A DNA stretch of 64,000 nt from Trametopsis cervina (GCA_022385755.1 MU278356.1:403958-467957); one strand, 5' to 3'; positions 12,448-24,902 are shown, counted from the first letter of the stretch. The notes: a model not told the origin generated them from the letters alone. Numbers and translations are program-made.

Positions 12448-13831
12448 ATGCCGACATCCAAGGTCACCGCCAAGGCGTCCAAGATACAGAAGCTTAAGTC
12501 AAAGCCAGACAGACCCAAGGCGGATAAGCCTGCACCCAAAGGTCTCGGGCGATTCTTCTCCAAGCTCACCAAAGTATCTGGGCAGTCATCTACCAAGGCT
12601 AGCTCGAAGGCGTTGAAGAAGGTGCGATCCCTCATGAAGCTCGCCAGCAACGACGACGACGACAATATCAAAGTCAAGGACGTCAAAGTCAAAGCCAACA
12701 CTCAGACCAACGCGAAGGTCCAACACTGGGTACACGTCCACGTCGATAGTGAAGCCTGGAAGCCGCGAGATGTGTTCCTTGTTAGCGACGTCGACTTGAA
12801 CAAGGTGGTGGTTGAACGGTTCCCCGAGGCCGACGACGATGAGACCGACGAGTCAGAAGCCGCATCACAACCCACCGACTCGACCGACCCCGAGTGGTTG
12901 GATCTCTTTGAACGTCTGTCAATCGAGACGCACGAGGACGATGTCGTCGACGACGCTGAGCCTATGGAAGTTGACTTTGTTGACGTACGTCCTTCACCCG
13001 CTTTCGTCACTGTGTTGTCTTTGGATGAATGTGAATATTGACCGCATGTATTCACAGGACGATGCACTCTTTGGCGAGGTCGATGCTAACGTCGATGTCA
13101 TCATGGCGAGCCAGTCACCGGTCATAGGCTCGGAGCCTGCCTTCGACAGCTCTATGGACGTCGACATGGCATACTTCCCTCCCCCTGGTCTAATGGTTGA
13201 CCATCAACAGTCGGACGCGATGGTGAGATGGCTGGCTCCTCGAGAGGCCAACGATGCGGGGAACGTTCTCCCGTCTGTCGGTGTGCGCACACCACCAGAC
13301 ACCCCATCGTTGTCACCTGTCTTGTACCAGTCGGCTCTGAACGACATCACTCTCCCCGACGCTCGCTCAACTCTCTGTGGCGCGCTGAAGGAACTTACAC
13401 TTCGCTTCCGTCACAAGGTGGAAAGGAAGGTGCAGAAGCTCAGGCCGACGTCGGCTACCGTGGGTCGGAGTACCAAGGTCGCCCCTCAATACCGGACATC
13501 TCCCTACAACATTGAGACGAAGGGAAGCACGACCGTGTTGCTGGACCGGGTATCGAAGGACTCTGAGACCGTGATCTGCGAGGAGAACGAGGAGAAGCCA
13601 GCGAAGAATGCCGTTGACCACAAGGAACTCGCTGAATGGTTCTCTGCAGGCTCTCCGACACCGTCGCCTGCTCGCGGTGAGCTTGTGTATCTATCCTCGT
13701 CGCCAACGAAGGGTCGTGCCGACGGTCTGCAGCCTGTTGGTAAAGGACTGTCTGCTGCTCTATACTGTCGCCGTCACAAGCTCCCTCTGAAGTCTCGGTT
13801 GCTCGGTCTTGTGAAGCGGACCTCGACCTGA
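12448..13831 (+). CDS. Unrecognised protein, basic N-terminus and acidic middle (436 aa)
   Basis: Two exons, 12448-12984 and 13058-13831, with a canonical 73-nt intron between them, give 436 residues in one frame. I do not recognise a family. The first 60 residues are lysine-rich (KASKIQKLKSKPDRPKADKP). They are followed by an acidic, Asp/Glu-rich centre (EADDDETDESEAASQPTD), a short block WVHVHVDSEAWKPRDVFLVS, and a Ser/Pro/Thr-rich tail with SP and TP sites (SVGVRTPPDTPSLSPVL). A basic segment LRFRHKVERKVQKLRP lies around residue 320. The composition suggests a largely disordered nuclear or regulated protein. The start was chosen as the first in-frame ATG after a pyrimidine-rich leader. The 1.7-kb duplicated unit begins 115 bp after its stop. 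Confidence 0.7.
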
Positions 13832-13945
13832 TCTGGTGGCCTACAAGGAAGTGGCGACGCTAGTCTAGTCTCTGGGTCTGATCTATCTGCTTGACTCTCA
13901 ATATCCAACATCTGGCTTCAACACCAAGAATAACCGTCTAGGCTC

Positions 13946-15694
13946 CGCGCCACCACAAACACGCAATGAAATAGCAATACGAACCGCAAGTAATACAATA
14001 TCAATATCTCGACCACGAACCGATCATCAGCAACACGGACCGCAAAGTAATACAATGCATAACTCGAATTTCAAGACTCGGATCTCGTAACAACGACTCG
14101 GTACACTCTATCATTATTCTTATATATATACCAAGAAGCCTCCTGGACTCGTCTCGTCTCCCATACTACTCTCTGGCCTCGACTGGACACGGATTTCTTC
14201 CCGATATCTTACTGTAAATTTCTTGGACTTGGACTCGTCTCTGTCTGTCTGTGTCTTCCTTGGACTGGTTTCTTCGCAACATTATCTAGACTATCGGGCT
14301 GGTTGACTTGTACTCGACTGGCCTTTCTCGGACTGGTACTACTCCTACAGATCTATTCCTTCCTTCGCCTCAGCCTCGTCTCACCAAGTTGGGACGTCTG
14401 GCTCGACGCATACTGCAGTCCGCACCCGGAGGATATGCACATGGCCATACAACATGGTCAACTTATGTCTCGGACTTCCGCGCTTCCCTCGCACATTTGG
14501 GAATTCCATATTTCTTCTCCCCACCTTCCCCCTCCTCTTCGTTGGTTTTGCTCTGAGTCCCGCGGTGTTTCTGTGCGACCGGACGCGGTCAATCAGAACA
14601 CTTGAAGGGCTCTTGCGATGACTTTGCTTGGCTGGACGCAGCCTCGTGAAGTCGTCGCGGGGCGCCGCCGAGTAGTTCTTTGTGACATTGGACGCAATGT
14701 CGCAGAGGACTGCGAAGCCTGTACCGACCATATACCTTAGGGTCTTCTGTGAGTATTTCATCGTCTGGTGTATGCCGTTTTCATTTTACTAAATGGTCCC
14801 CTTAGTACCTCCTTCTACTCCTTCGTTGTTCTTCCTTCTGGACGATGTCTTTTTTGGCCTGTGTCTTCCGCCTTGCCAAATACTCTCTGTGAGCATACGA
14901 TGAGGTCTATCCATATAGTGAGTTGTTTCCTGAAAGTATTCCTGGCGATGTTGCTTACCTTCTCGAAGACATAAATTTCAATCATAACCTCACAATCAAC
15001 TATCGCCACACGCCTACCACACTGTCACTGACTTGCGAACATACTACTACGCGCGCACGCTTCTACTCATTCTACGACTTCGACCACAAGTACACCACTA
15101 CAACGCATCAAGACCTCTTGCTATCTTCGCGCACTCGCTTTCGCCACTCATCGTGCTCTCTGACATGCTCTCCACTGATGGCTTTCGATTCTGTCGCTCA
15201 TCGCTCCAACTTGCTCTCGCTCGCATCCCGCTTTCCTTCGCTATCTCCACCATTCAGCATCGCACCGCCTCTTCATGGCGACACCCATCAACTACTCCCA
15301 GGCCTGCTCCTCACTGCAGCTTTCTATGCCTTCCATGCTGGCGTCACGTTCGTTTCGGACCCTTTGGCAGATCGGCGACCAACGCTGGCCATCTTTGCCA
15401 TCGAACGAGGACCGCCTTCGCGGACGTCGACGCATTCCCCGCCTTCTCGGTGGATCGCACTCCCCATTGTCTATCTATACGAACACCTACATCGCTATTG
15501 GAAGTTTTTCATTGTGTAATGTAGTACTCTTCTTTTGTACCACACACACACCAGTCAATTCCACCTATAACTTCAGACTATTACATACACTCGTTTCATC
15601 CTAGATACATCCATTTTCTACCCTCCCCTACCCTTTCTCTTATCTTTTCCATTTTTCCCCGTCTCTTGTCTTTTTCTTTCTTTCTCGCTCTTCC
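13946..15694. repeat. Long direct repeat, copy 1 (to the assembly gap)
   Basis: This copy matches 15705-17440 nearly base for base, from CGCGCCACCACAAACACG onward, at an offset of 1759. I judge identity around 95 percent by eye, with small insertions and deletions. The unit is pyrimidine-rich and full of short echoes such as TCGGACTGG and CTCGACTGG. Open frames inside it are not kept between copies (for example the frame near 14303 and the frames near 14923 shift relative to copy 2), so I read it as non-coding. It ends in a TTTCTTTC-rich tail at the Ns. Confidence 0.85.
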
Positions 15695-15704
15695 NNNNNN
15701 NNNN
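15695..15704. other. Assembly gap (10 N)
   Basis: Ten unresolved bases sit exactly between the two copies of the long direct repeat, suggesting the true copy number or spacing was not resolved. Confidence 0.99.
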
Positions 15705-17440
15705 CGCGCCACCACAAACACGCAATGAAATAGCAATACGAACCGCAAGTAATACAATATCAATATCCCGACCACGAACCAATCATCAGCAACACGGACC
15801 GCAAGTAATACAATACACAACTCGAATTTCAAGACTCGGATCTCGTAACGACGACTCGGTACACTCTATCATTATTCTTATATATATACCAAGAAGCCTC
15901 CTGGACTCGTCTCGTCTCCCATACTACTCTCTTGCCTCGACTGGAAACGGATTTCTCCCCGATATTCTACTGTAAATTTCTTGGACTTGGACTCGCCTCT
16001 GTCTGTCTGTGTCTTCCTCGGACTGGTTTCTTCGCAACATTATCTAGACTACGACTACCGGGCTGGTTGACTTGTACTCGACTGGCCTTTCTCGGACTGG
16101 TACTACTCCCACAGATCTATTCCTTCCTTCGCCTTAGCCTCGTCTCACCAAGTTGGGACGTCTGGCTCGACGCATACTGCAGTCCGCACCCGGAGGATCT
16201 GCACATGGCCATGCAACTTGGCCAACTTATGTCTCGGACTTCCGCGCTTCCCTCGCACATTTGGGAATTCCATATCTCTCCTCGCTCCCTTCCCACTCCC
16301 CTTCGTTGGTCTTGCTCTGAGTTCTGCGGTGTTTCTGTGCGACCGGACGCGGTCAATCAGAACACTTGAGGACTCTTGTGACGGCTTTGCCTGGCTGGAC
16401 GCAGCCTCGTGAACTCGTCGCGGGGCGCCGCCGAGCAGTTCTTTGCGACATTGGACGCAATGTCGCAGAGGACTGCGAAGCCTGTACCGACCATATACCT
16501 CAGAGTCTTCTGTGAGTATTTCATCGTCGGTGTATGCCATTTTTATTATACTAAATGGTCCCCTTAGCACCTCCTTCTACCCCTCCGTTGTTCTTCCTTC
16601 TGGACGATGTCTCTTTTGGCCTGTGTCTTCTGCCTTGCCAAATACTCTCTGTGGGCATACGCTGAGTTGTATCCATACAGTGAGTTGTTTCCTGAAAGTA
16701 TTCCTGGCGATGTTGCTTACCTTCTCGAAGACATAAATTTCAATCATAACCTCACAATCTACTATCGCCACACGCCTACCACACTGTCACTGACTTGCGA
16801 ACATACTACTACGCGCGCACGCTTCTACTCATTCTACGACTTCGACCACAAGTACACCACTACAACGCATCAAGGCCTCTTGCTATCTTCGCTCACTCGC
16901 TTTCGCCACTCATCGTGCTCTCTGACATGCTCTCCACTGATGGCTTTCGATTCTGTCGCTCATCGCTCTGACTTGCTCTCGCTCGCATCCCGCTTTCCTT
17001 CGCTATCTCTACTATTCAGCATCGTACCGCCTATTCATGGCGACACCCACCAACCACCCCCCAGGCTCTATACATAGCCTGCGCCTCACTGCAGCTTTCT
17101 ATGCCTTCCATCTTGGCGTCACGTTCGTTCCGGACCCTTGGGCAGATCCGCGACCAACACTAGGAATCTGTGCCATCGAACGAGGACCGTCTTCGGGGAC
17201 GTCGACGCATTCCCCACCTCGGTGGATCATACTCCCCATTATCTACATCGCTATTGGAAGGTTTTCTATTGTGTAATGTAATACTCTTCTTTTGTAACGC
17301 ATCCTTCCACACACCAGTCAATTCCACCTATAACTTCAGACTATCACACACACTCGTTCCATCCTAGATACATCCATTCTCTCATTCTTTCCATTTTTCC
17401 CCGTCCCTTATCTTTTTTCTTTCTTTCTCGCTCTCGCTCA
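15705..17440. repeat. Long direct repeat, copy 2
   Basis: Second copy of the 1.7-kb unit. It follows copy 1 in order through to the ATACATCCATTCTCTCATTC tail and ends in similar pyrimidine tracts. One segment near 17060-17080 carries an insertion relative to copy 1 and one near 17240 carries a deletion; these break the reading frames seen in copy 1. No protein, tRNA or terminal-repeat signature was found. Confidence 0.85.
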
Positions 17441-18219
17441 TCCATCCCTATCTCGTCGCCTTTCTCTTGCTCCCCTGTCCTAACTCTATCCCCCGTATTC
17501 ATCTTCGCAAGTGTAGTACGCCGAAACCTGTAGGCCGTTCTATTCTTGTATTTCTGCAAAGGGCCGAAACCTGTAGGCCGCTTGTACATACTCTCTTCTT
17601 CTGGGACAATATCATCTATAATATTCTTCATAATATACATCATAAAAGATGACATTGTGGATGTTAAGAATACTTCTGTTGATGGAAGCGACTTGTGAAA
17701 CTCAAGATCCGCAAGCCCTTTGGTACTATTTTCTTTCCAGCCAAATCCCATCCGACCATATGGCAAACTGCAACGAAGCCTTGCATTCAGTTGGGATAAA
17801 ATCTATATAGAATCGTTATGCACTCAGGGAAATAACGAAGAGCGAAGGAGGAAGATAGTAAATGAAACAGACAAGGAAGTGTGCACGAAAACCGTTGCTG
17901 GGAAGGAAAGAAAGAAAGATGGAGCCGACGTCGGATGGACATCGCAGAGCTAACAAATGGCTAGGAAGAGGATCTCTGCGGGTTGCTGGCGGTGCTGCAT
18001 CATAGACAGAGTGATGCGGGATGGAGACTTGTTGGTTGGAACAAAAGAGTGCGTGTATTAACAAAGGAGTAAATTGCAGGGGAAAGCGAGACTCCTAGCG
18101 GTAGGGTGATGATACGACGAGCTCTATCGGTATGCGTGACACAAATATCAAATACGCGATGGCTAGAGAGGATCCATGGCGGCATCCACTGAAGCTGACT
18201 TTCGCCCGGCGGCGTCATG
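17441..18219. other. Non-coding region with a short direct repeat
   Basis: Follows the long duplication. The 18-mer GCCGAAACCTGTAGGCCG occurs twice, at 17520-17537 and 17563-17580. No gene is supported. Confidence 0.55.
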
Positions 18220-18912
18220 TTAGCCGATGATGTTCAGCTGGGCCTGACGCCGAGCATCCTGGAACGACCGGACAAGAGTGTAGCGGTCTGCGCAGAGACA
18301 TCCCTCGTACATGAAGCCGTACAAGTTAGATTTAATCACTCCGTCAAATACCGTCCTCAGTTCTTGCGTTCGATGGGGAACAAAGTCTGCTCCGGCTGCT
18401 ACGGCGGCTGCCTCTGCACCGTGGTGTCAATATGAACGTTGTTGATATGACTAGATTACGATACGTACTGCCTTATGAGAGATTCAGGATGGTCTGTCCT
18501 TTGCAGCCTAGTGAAATAGAAGTAGTTAACCATGCACAACAGCGGTTTGTTAGCAATCGGCGCACTTTGTGACTTCGACGGTCTGTTTCCTGCGCTGACA
18601 AATGCCCTTGATGACGTCCAAGAAGCCCATCTTGGAGAAAGTAGCGTTGTCTCCAATACGGTGACCGGTCAATGCTTGAGAGAGCTGGCCGGGACGAGCC
18701 CAAAGGCGGATAAGCAAAGAACATGAGATAGAATCTCAGAGAAAAGAAGCGTATATGTGGAAGAGACGATGAGATGAAAGAAATAGAGATAACATTGACA
18801 CAACGATCTGATGAGCAACGACGGAAGGCCACAGTAGATATGAGAGGCTTGCGGAAAAAAGGAGAAAACTGAGGCTTACAGGTACTACATCGACTGTTTC
18901 AACAGCTTTCAT
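18220..18912 (-). CDS. Unrecognised small protein (128 aa), four exons
   Basis: A reading I can close in one frame from four exons: 18880-18912 (MKAVETVDVVP), 18566-18684, 18465-18507 and 18220-18411, summing to 129 codons. The exon bodies read like a real protein: ALTGHRIGDNATFSKMGFLD, then ICQRRKQTVEVTKLQ, then AAAVAAGADFVPHRTQELRT and a C-terminal YGFMYEGCLCADRYTLVRSF. A CTAAC branch-point-like motif lies before the acceptor of the third exon. I do not recognise the family and see no signal peptide. The first exon and the 195-nt first intron are the weakest parts; another exon could lie there. Confidence 0.45.
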
Positions 18913-19453
18913 CGGGCTACTCTTACTGTTGCAGTGTACATTCAGCGTCAGGGGTTGTTACCTGCCGTAAATGTTGAGTATGAGAGTGACTTTGCTACCG
19001 CTATGCGACTGACAAACGCGCAGTCATACACGCCACACGGCAAGGCTGGCAACAAATCCCGGTGAGTTGTATACTACAATGGACACTGGACGGTGCTGAC
19101 CTCGTATCTTCTTGGGAAGTGGCTGGCGCGTTGAATGACCTCGCTTGGCATTATATCGGGCCACCGAGTGGTGTTTCCGTTCTCTCAGTAAATGTATCGC
19201 TGACAGCAGCAGATTCGGTACGAAACTCGTATGGGTTCACAAAGTGCGTCGAACACGCAGATGTAGAGTACTGCTGTGGTGGCCAGGTGTAGTGATCGGC
19301 GCCGATCGGTCGCGCGCATCTGCGCACATGTGACCGTGACAACGCGACCTGAGATGAAGATGCTCACCTTCGAATCTGCCATTGAGCAGACGGTCCCACT
19401 TTGCTTGATACCCGCCTTATCCTCCGCTACTTACCACAATCTACGCATTGAAT
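18913..19453. other. Intergenic, probable divergent promoter
   Basis: About 540 bp between the unrecognised minus-strand gene and the dynein intermediate chain gene. Short frames on both strands show no family features. Confidence 0.45.
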
Positions 19454-21967
19454 ATGTCTGCCCTGGGTCCTGACCAACGGCGTCTGGAGATTGAGCAAAA
19501 GAGGGCAAGATTGGAGGCCTTGCGAGCAGAGAGAGCGGAACGCGAACGTCTGCGGCGCGCCGGAGGGGTGGCATCCGATGTATGCTGCTTTCACTACGAC
19601 CCGCTTGTCTATAATAGCTGACATCTCGTGGAATAAGGCTAGTACACCTCAGCGCATACATTCCCCTGCTCCCCGGGATAGCGCCAGTCGACAAGACCTT
19701 GACAGTCTTGTCCGCGACGTCTTGGGAGAGGGTAGTTCTATCACAGGATCCATCCCTGGAACGCCCATATTGCGAAACGGGACACCAATACCCGGTCCAT
19801 CCTCTCGTTCTGTGTCGGGGCGTATAAGCCGCCAAAGCGATGTTACGTCGATTGATCAAGGCTTCATGACGGAGTCCGTCAACGGTGGCACCGATAGTAT
19901 AATGCATCGGTAAGTGACTGAGGATTGTTAGGGGATACTATGCGTACTGAGGTATCTAGAGAGATAACCCCACGGTTTGTACCGGATCTAATCGACATTG
20001 AACAAGAACTGTTCGAGTTTCCGCAGAAAGTACATTTCGTTCTTATTGAGTGGCATGTGTGTTGTATTGAACTGTTGTGCAGGAACGTGTCAGTTACAAT
20101 AAAGAGGTGCAGACTATGAGCTTTGACGAAGATGAAAGGGGAAATGTAGCGTCTGAAGAGGAGATACGCGACCGCATCATGAAAGAAAGAGAAGCTGTGG
20201 AAACAGAACGCCTCAAAGAATTGGAGGAATTGAGCGAGCAGCTGGACAAAGAGATTGAAATGGAAATCCGTGGTAGGAGTTGCGGTATTTGGGCTCTATG
20301 TAGATGATACTCACCCTTGCCATAGAAATGACGGATGAAGAAAAGACGAGCATATTGATTCAACCGGAATTTTTGGACTTCCTAGAGCACTCCACAAAGA
20401 TCATCCAACGAGCTCTCAATGATAACTATGATTACGTTCGTGATTACACCATAGGCACAGAGACGGGCCCGTACGCATTATCCTGCAGTTGTTTTTTCAC
20501 GTTATACTTATGGGCCTTTTAGGGATGACTCTGAAGGCCGCCGCGTCAAACGAGTTTGTGAATTCTATGACGAGCGATACGGCAAGAACCGTTCCATAAC
20601 GGACGTAGATTGGTCACCAAAGGTGAATCACCCATGGGCGTGCCCTCTTGAATGCGGTTGCTGATGATGTACTTCACAGTATCCGGAGCTCAGTTGTGCG
20701 TCGTACAACAAGAACCCTGCTGCCCTGAATGAGCCAGATGGCATTGTTTCTGTCTGGAATATGCACCTTTTGGAGCGACCGGAATTCGTGTTCCATTCTC
20801 AGGTTCGTTATCAACGGTTATGACAATGGCAACACGATTCTGAAGGCTGTTTAGTCCGACGTCCTCTCGGTGAAGTTTTCGCCGTTTCACTCGAATCTAA
20901 TCTTTGGAGGCACCTACTCAGGACAGATACTCCTCTGGGACACGCGCTCGAAGCATCTTCCGGTGCTGAAGACACCATTATCTGCTACCGGCCATACACA
21001 TCCTGTCTATGCGATGCAGATGGTGGGAACACAGAATGCTCATAACCTGATCACCAGCAGCACGGATGGTATGGTATGCAGCTGGCTCGTTGATATGCTC
21101 GCTCAACCTCAAGTAGGTTTCTGGGGTATCGGTGTCCGCGGTTTTGACTAATTTGCGAATCACCTTAGGAAACGCTTGAGCTTGTCTACACTGGACATAA
21201 TAAGACTGGCGAAGTAGCGATCACGACATTGGACTTTCCGGATAATGAGACGACAACGTTCTGGGTGGGAACGGAGGAAGGAAATGTTTATCAGGCGAAT
21301 CGCTACGATCGCGCTGGTGCGAAGGCCGGGCTGAATCAGCACGACGTCTACAAGGGACATTCAGGCCCAATAATGGGTTTACACTTCCATCCGTTGCACG
21401 GCCCGGTGGACTTCTCCGACCTGTTCTTGTCGTGTTCTGTTGATTGGACAGTGAAGCTGTGGCGAGCGAAGTCGCTGGCGAAGCCTTCGACAACAGCCAC
21501 AGCTGTTCCGCCGATCTATTCGTTCGACGAGGCTGACGATTATGTGTACGATGTCAGGTGGCATCCGGCTCACCCGGCCGTGTTCGGTACTGTGGACGGT
21601 TCCGGGAAATTTGACTTGTGGAACCTTAACACGGACACAGAGGTGAGCTGTCTCCTGCCATCCAAGCCACGACAGAACACCGGCATTGACGATTGCTGTC
21701 TAGGTGCCTGTTGTATCTACGACGGTCGGCCAAGGACGTGCGATTAACAAACTACAATGGGACCACAAAGATGGCCGGCGGGCGGCGTTGGGCGGAAGTG
21801 ACGGCAAACTGTACATCTATGATATCGGAGACATGGCACTTCCCCGCGAAACGGAATGGACAGACTTGCAAAGAACTGTCGCCGGTATGCTGGGTGGCGG
21901 TACAGGGAATACCCAGACGAACGGAGTCGCCGACGGAGAGCTGTCGAGGTCAGTGAACGGTCGCTGA
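19454..21967 (+). CDS. Cytoplasmic dynein intermediate chain
   Basis: The WD40 intermediate chain joins the dynein heavy chain to light chains and dynactin and acts in microtubule minus-end transport. The N-terminus has the expected charged coiled coil ([20 protein letters not shown]), used in dynactin binding. Then follow a Ser/Pro-rich linker ([20 protein letters not shown]), [20 protein letters not shown], a second charged helix ([20 protein letters not shown]) and a C-terminal propeller: [75 protein letters not shown] and [20 protein letters not shown]. At least eight introns interrupt it; the first runs from 19580 to about 19637. The tail ends SRSVNGR at 21967. The assignment is clear; small exon borders are approximate. 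Confidence 0.93.
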
Positions 21968-22327
21968 CAGGCTCCTTTCTTCGTCTCTTTGCATATCTGA
22001 AAAATGTTATATCGTTGCAATTATTCATACCCCTTGCGTCATTATGTGTTGCACGGCTGAGTATACGGCAAGGTCTGATCCGCTGACATTCGGCTTGACC
22101 TCGACACGAAGCTGCTGCCATTGCAGTGTGCGCCGTCCAGCTTGACCACGCAAGTATTCGCTGTTCTGTGTTGACCGCGCGTGATAGATCGGAGTATTAG
22201 TGAGGGGGGACTGAAAATTGAGTGTCGGACGTCCGTCAGAGGAGACGGACATTCTGCGGAATACCGGGTGAACGAGACGCGACTTGCCAGAACCGCCCAT
22301 TGAGGCTCACGCCAAATTCATCACCTG
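21968..22327. other. Intergenic, no gene seen
   Basis: 360 bp between the dynein intermediate chain stop and the aminotransferase start, in the same orientation. It should contain one terminator and one promoter. The minus-strand frame across it shows no protein features. Confidence 0.55.
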
Positions 22328-24300
22328 ATGCTCGCCAGGATCGTTTCCCCCAGTCATTTCGCGCTTGCCTCTCGTTCGCTGCCTCTTTTAACTCGGACTA
22401 CCATCAAGCAGAACGCTGCAATCGCTCTCCCTGAACATCTCTCAGTCCTAAAACGCAAGATGTCCACTTTCAAGCAGGTCAGTGTACTAGCTACTTCAAT
22501 AGAAGCGACTCCGGAGCGCTTACCCTGTTTATTGGGCAGGAAAATCACAAGTACGTTCTTCCTGGGGCTTGAGCTTTGAGTATATGCTGATAGACATTAT
22601 TAATGTGCAGATTATTGGTGTATGTATCCCAAATTCTTGCAGATCAGTTCAAGGATCTGACAATGTCTTCAGCATCCCGGGTCCGATTGAAGTGACCGAC
22701 GAGGTGCATGATATGATTTCCATGGCTGGGAGCGTGTATTCATAACCAGCATTCATAGGTCCTCTACGCCAATGCCACCCCTCCACTGGGACACACATCT
22801 GCAGACTTCATCCCGTACTTCGGCGAATCGATACGTATGACAAGGTACGTGGCTCGAGTCATGTCCTCCGCTACCTCGGGTTGACGGATGTGTCGCATTT
22901 AGAGAGGTTGTCTACACCACAACCGGACAACCGTTTCTGATTGCGGGCTCAGGGACTTTGGGCTGGGATCAGGTGCGTGGCAGACGAAAGGAATCTACGC
23001 GAATGCTACTGATGTTTGCGTGATTATAGGTGGCGGCCAATCTTATTGAACCCGGTGAATCGGTGCTCCTCCTGAACAGCGGATACTTTGGTGACAGCTT
23101 TGCTGACTGGTCAGTACGTCTCCTTCGAGCACGACATACCTTTGACGTCGATCGTGACCACAGCTTGCGAGCATACGGTGCTGACGTCGATGAGGTCCGA
23201 GCGGACTTCGGCAAGAGTGCTACTCAGGCTGAGCTTGAGGCAGCTCTCAGCACCGGGAAGAAATACAAAGCAGTCGCTTTTACGCACGTGGATACATCGA
23301 CGGCAGTCCTGGCAGACGCTAAGATGATTTCAGAGACTGTTAAGCGACTGTCACCCGAATCATTAGTAAGTTTATGCGTGGAACAGGGCATTGCATGATC
23401 CTAAAGCAAGGTTTAGGTATTCCTTGACGGTGTTTGCTCGGTAGCAAGCGAGGAGATTCGTATGGATGACTGGGGTGTCGACGTCGTTATCGGTGCCAGC
23501 CAAAAGGGTCTTGGTGCGCCTCCCGGCTTGAGTATCGTTATCGCAAGCCAGAAAGCCATTCAAACCATGGAATCCCGGAAAACACCCATCACTGGTTTCT
23601 ACACGAGCTGGAAGAGGTACGGTCACGGTTCTTCATCCAATGGTGGGTCGCGCTAATCGAACGAACCGCAGGTGGCTCCCGATCATGAAGGCGTATGAAG
23701 CCGGCAACCCAGCATATTTCGCGACTCCTCCTGTGAACTTGATTCGCGCGTACCACACTTCATTGAAGCAAATTACCCAGTCTGGTGTTTCGCTGCAAGA
23801 GCGCTTCAAGCTCCACATCGAAGCAGCTCAGCGTATCAGGCAAGCGGCCGTGGGTCTGGGTTTGCGATTGGTCCCTGTAGATCCTCACAATACCGCCAAT
23901 GGTCTGAGCGCGGTAAGATCTTATCTAACTCACATGTTACTGGATTCTCACCAATGCCCGTGCACAGATCTACCTACCGGAAGGACTGGGTGTTGCAGAT
24001 CTCGTCCCCAGAATGATCAAGAGGCAGATTGTCATCACTGGTGGAATTCACAAGGACAACAAGGGTGAGTTCAGTTGCATAATCGCAGCGAGCTCTGCTA
24101 GACTAATGCTGTATTTCATAGACAAATATTTCCGTATTGGGTACGTATATGAATGGTCTAAACACCAAAGTGAACTTTACTGACTGTATCTAAGGCACAT
24201 GGGCACATCCGTCGTAGACAAGCAGCGCGGTGATATTGACAAAGTCATCACAGCACTCAAGGAGTCTCTAGAGGAGGCCTTGGCTAGCAAGAAAGCGTAA
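22328..24300 (+). CDS. AGX1: Alanine-glyoxylate / serine-pyruvate aminotransferase
   Basis: A class V PLP enzyme that transfers the amino group of alanine to glyoxylate, making glycine. Exons begin 22328-22477, 22540-22550 (11 nt), 22611-22619 (9 nt) and 22673-22703. Splicing them gives ENHKLLVIPGPIEVTDEV, the family's N-terminal signature. Then come YANATPPLGHTSADF, IRMTREVVYTTTGQPFLIAG, and the PLP-lysine motif VVIGASQKGLGAPPG around 23490. Near the C-terminus are VITGGIHKDNKDKYFRIGHM, assembled across a 19-nt exon at 24122-24140, and the last exon 24195-24300. The first 44 residues are Arg/Ser/Leu-rich without acids (MLARIVSPSHFALASRSLPL) and look like a mitochondrial presequence. A second in-frame ATG follows at 22460. 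The C-terminus SKKA is not a canonical peroxisomal signal. Confidence 0.93.
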
Positions 24301-24902
24301 GAGCAACAGTTATTGTGCATTATGATAGAAAGAATCCCGGAACTCATGAACTTGTCCTGTGTATAATATAACTCACAAACTCATCTGTCGCTCCGACTCA
24401 ACGTGACGAATGCTTATCATTCAATGCCTTATCTCCGCATTGCGTGGCTGCAGCGAGAGCGCAAATCACAATCACAAGCAAGCAAACGCGGCACAGAACC
24501 CGTCCCTCCAGTTCGCTTATCCCCGCACTACGGCCACGGCAAGGCTGTAAAGGGACACGGAGTCGCGGACCTCCGCAAGCCTACCCATATCTACGGTGAG
24601 TTTCGCACCAGAGATCTCGATGTGGAAGCTGATAAAGTCGCGCGGTGACGCAGGTGAACCGTTTTCGTCGATGGAATCCCGTCGGAGCCCCGACGGACGG
24701 CTATCTCCTTCTCATAGGACCCGCATAGGCCTCGCATCCTGCATACACTTATCTATTAGTATCCACAAATCTTAGAATATCACGGCATGCTGCTAACATG
24801 GACCACCATTAATTTTGTATTATACACGTCTCTATGTTTTTGAGGTGTGGATTATCCGTAAATTTACATATGCAACGAGGGGCTGCCGGATACCATGTTT
24901 TC
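24301..24902. other. Convergent intergenic region, no supported gene
   Basis: 600 bp between the converging AGX1 and MET5 stop codons. It has one weak plus-strand frame (see rejected items). Otherwise it is expected to hold two terminators. Confidence 0.5.

Noticed and set aside
14303..17276. Open frames inside the 1.7-kb direct repeat (for example AFLGLVLLLQIYSFLRLSLV)
   Set aside because: The two copies carry small insertions and deletions that break or shift these frames, so there is no sign of coding constraint.
24424..24775. Possible two-exon gene between AGX1 and MET5 (PTHIYG then EPFSSMESRR across a GTGAGT donor)
   Set aside because: The product has no recognisable features and the space is only the 3' flank shared by two convergent genes; chance open frames are likely.
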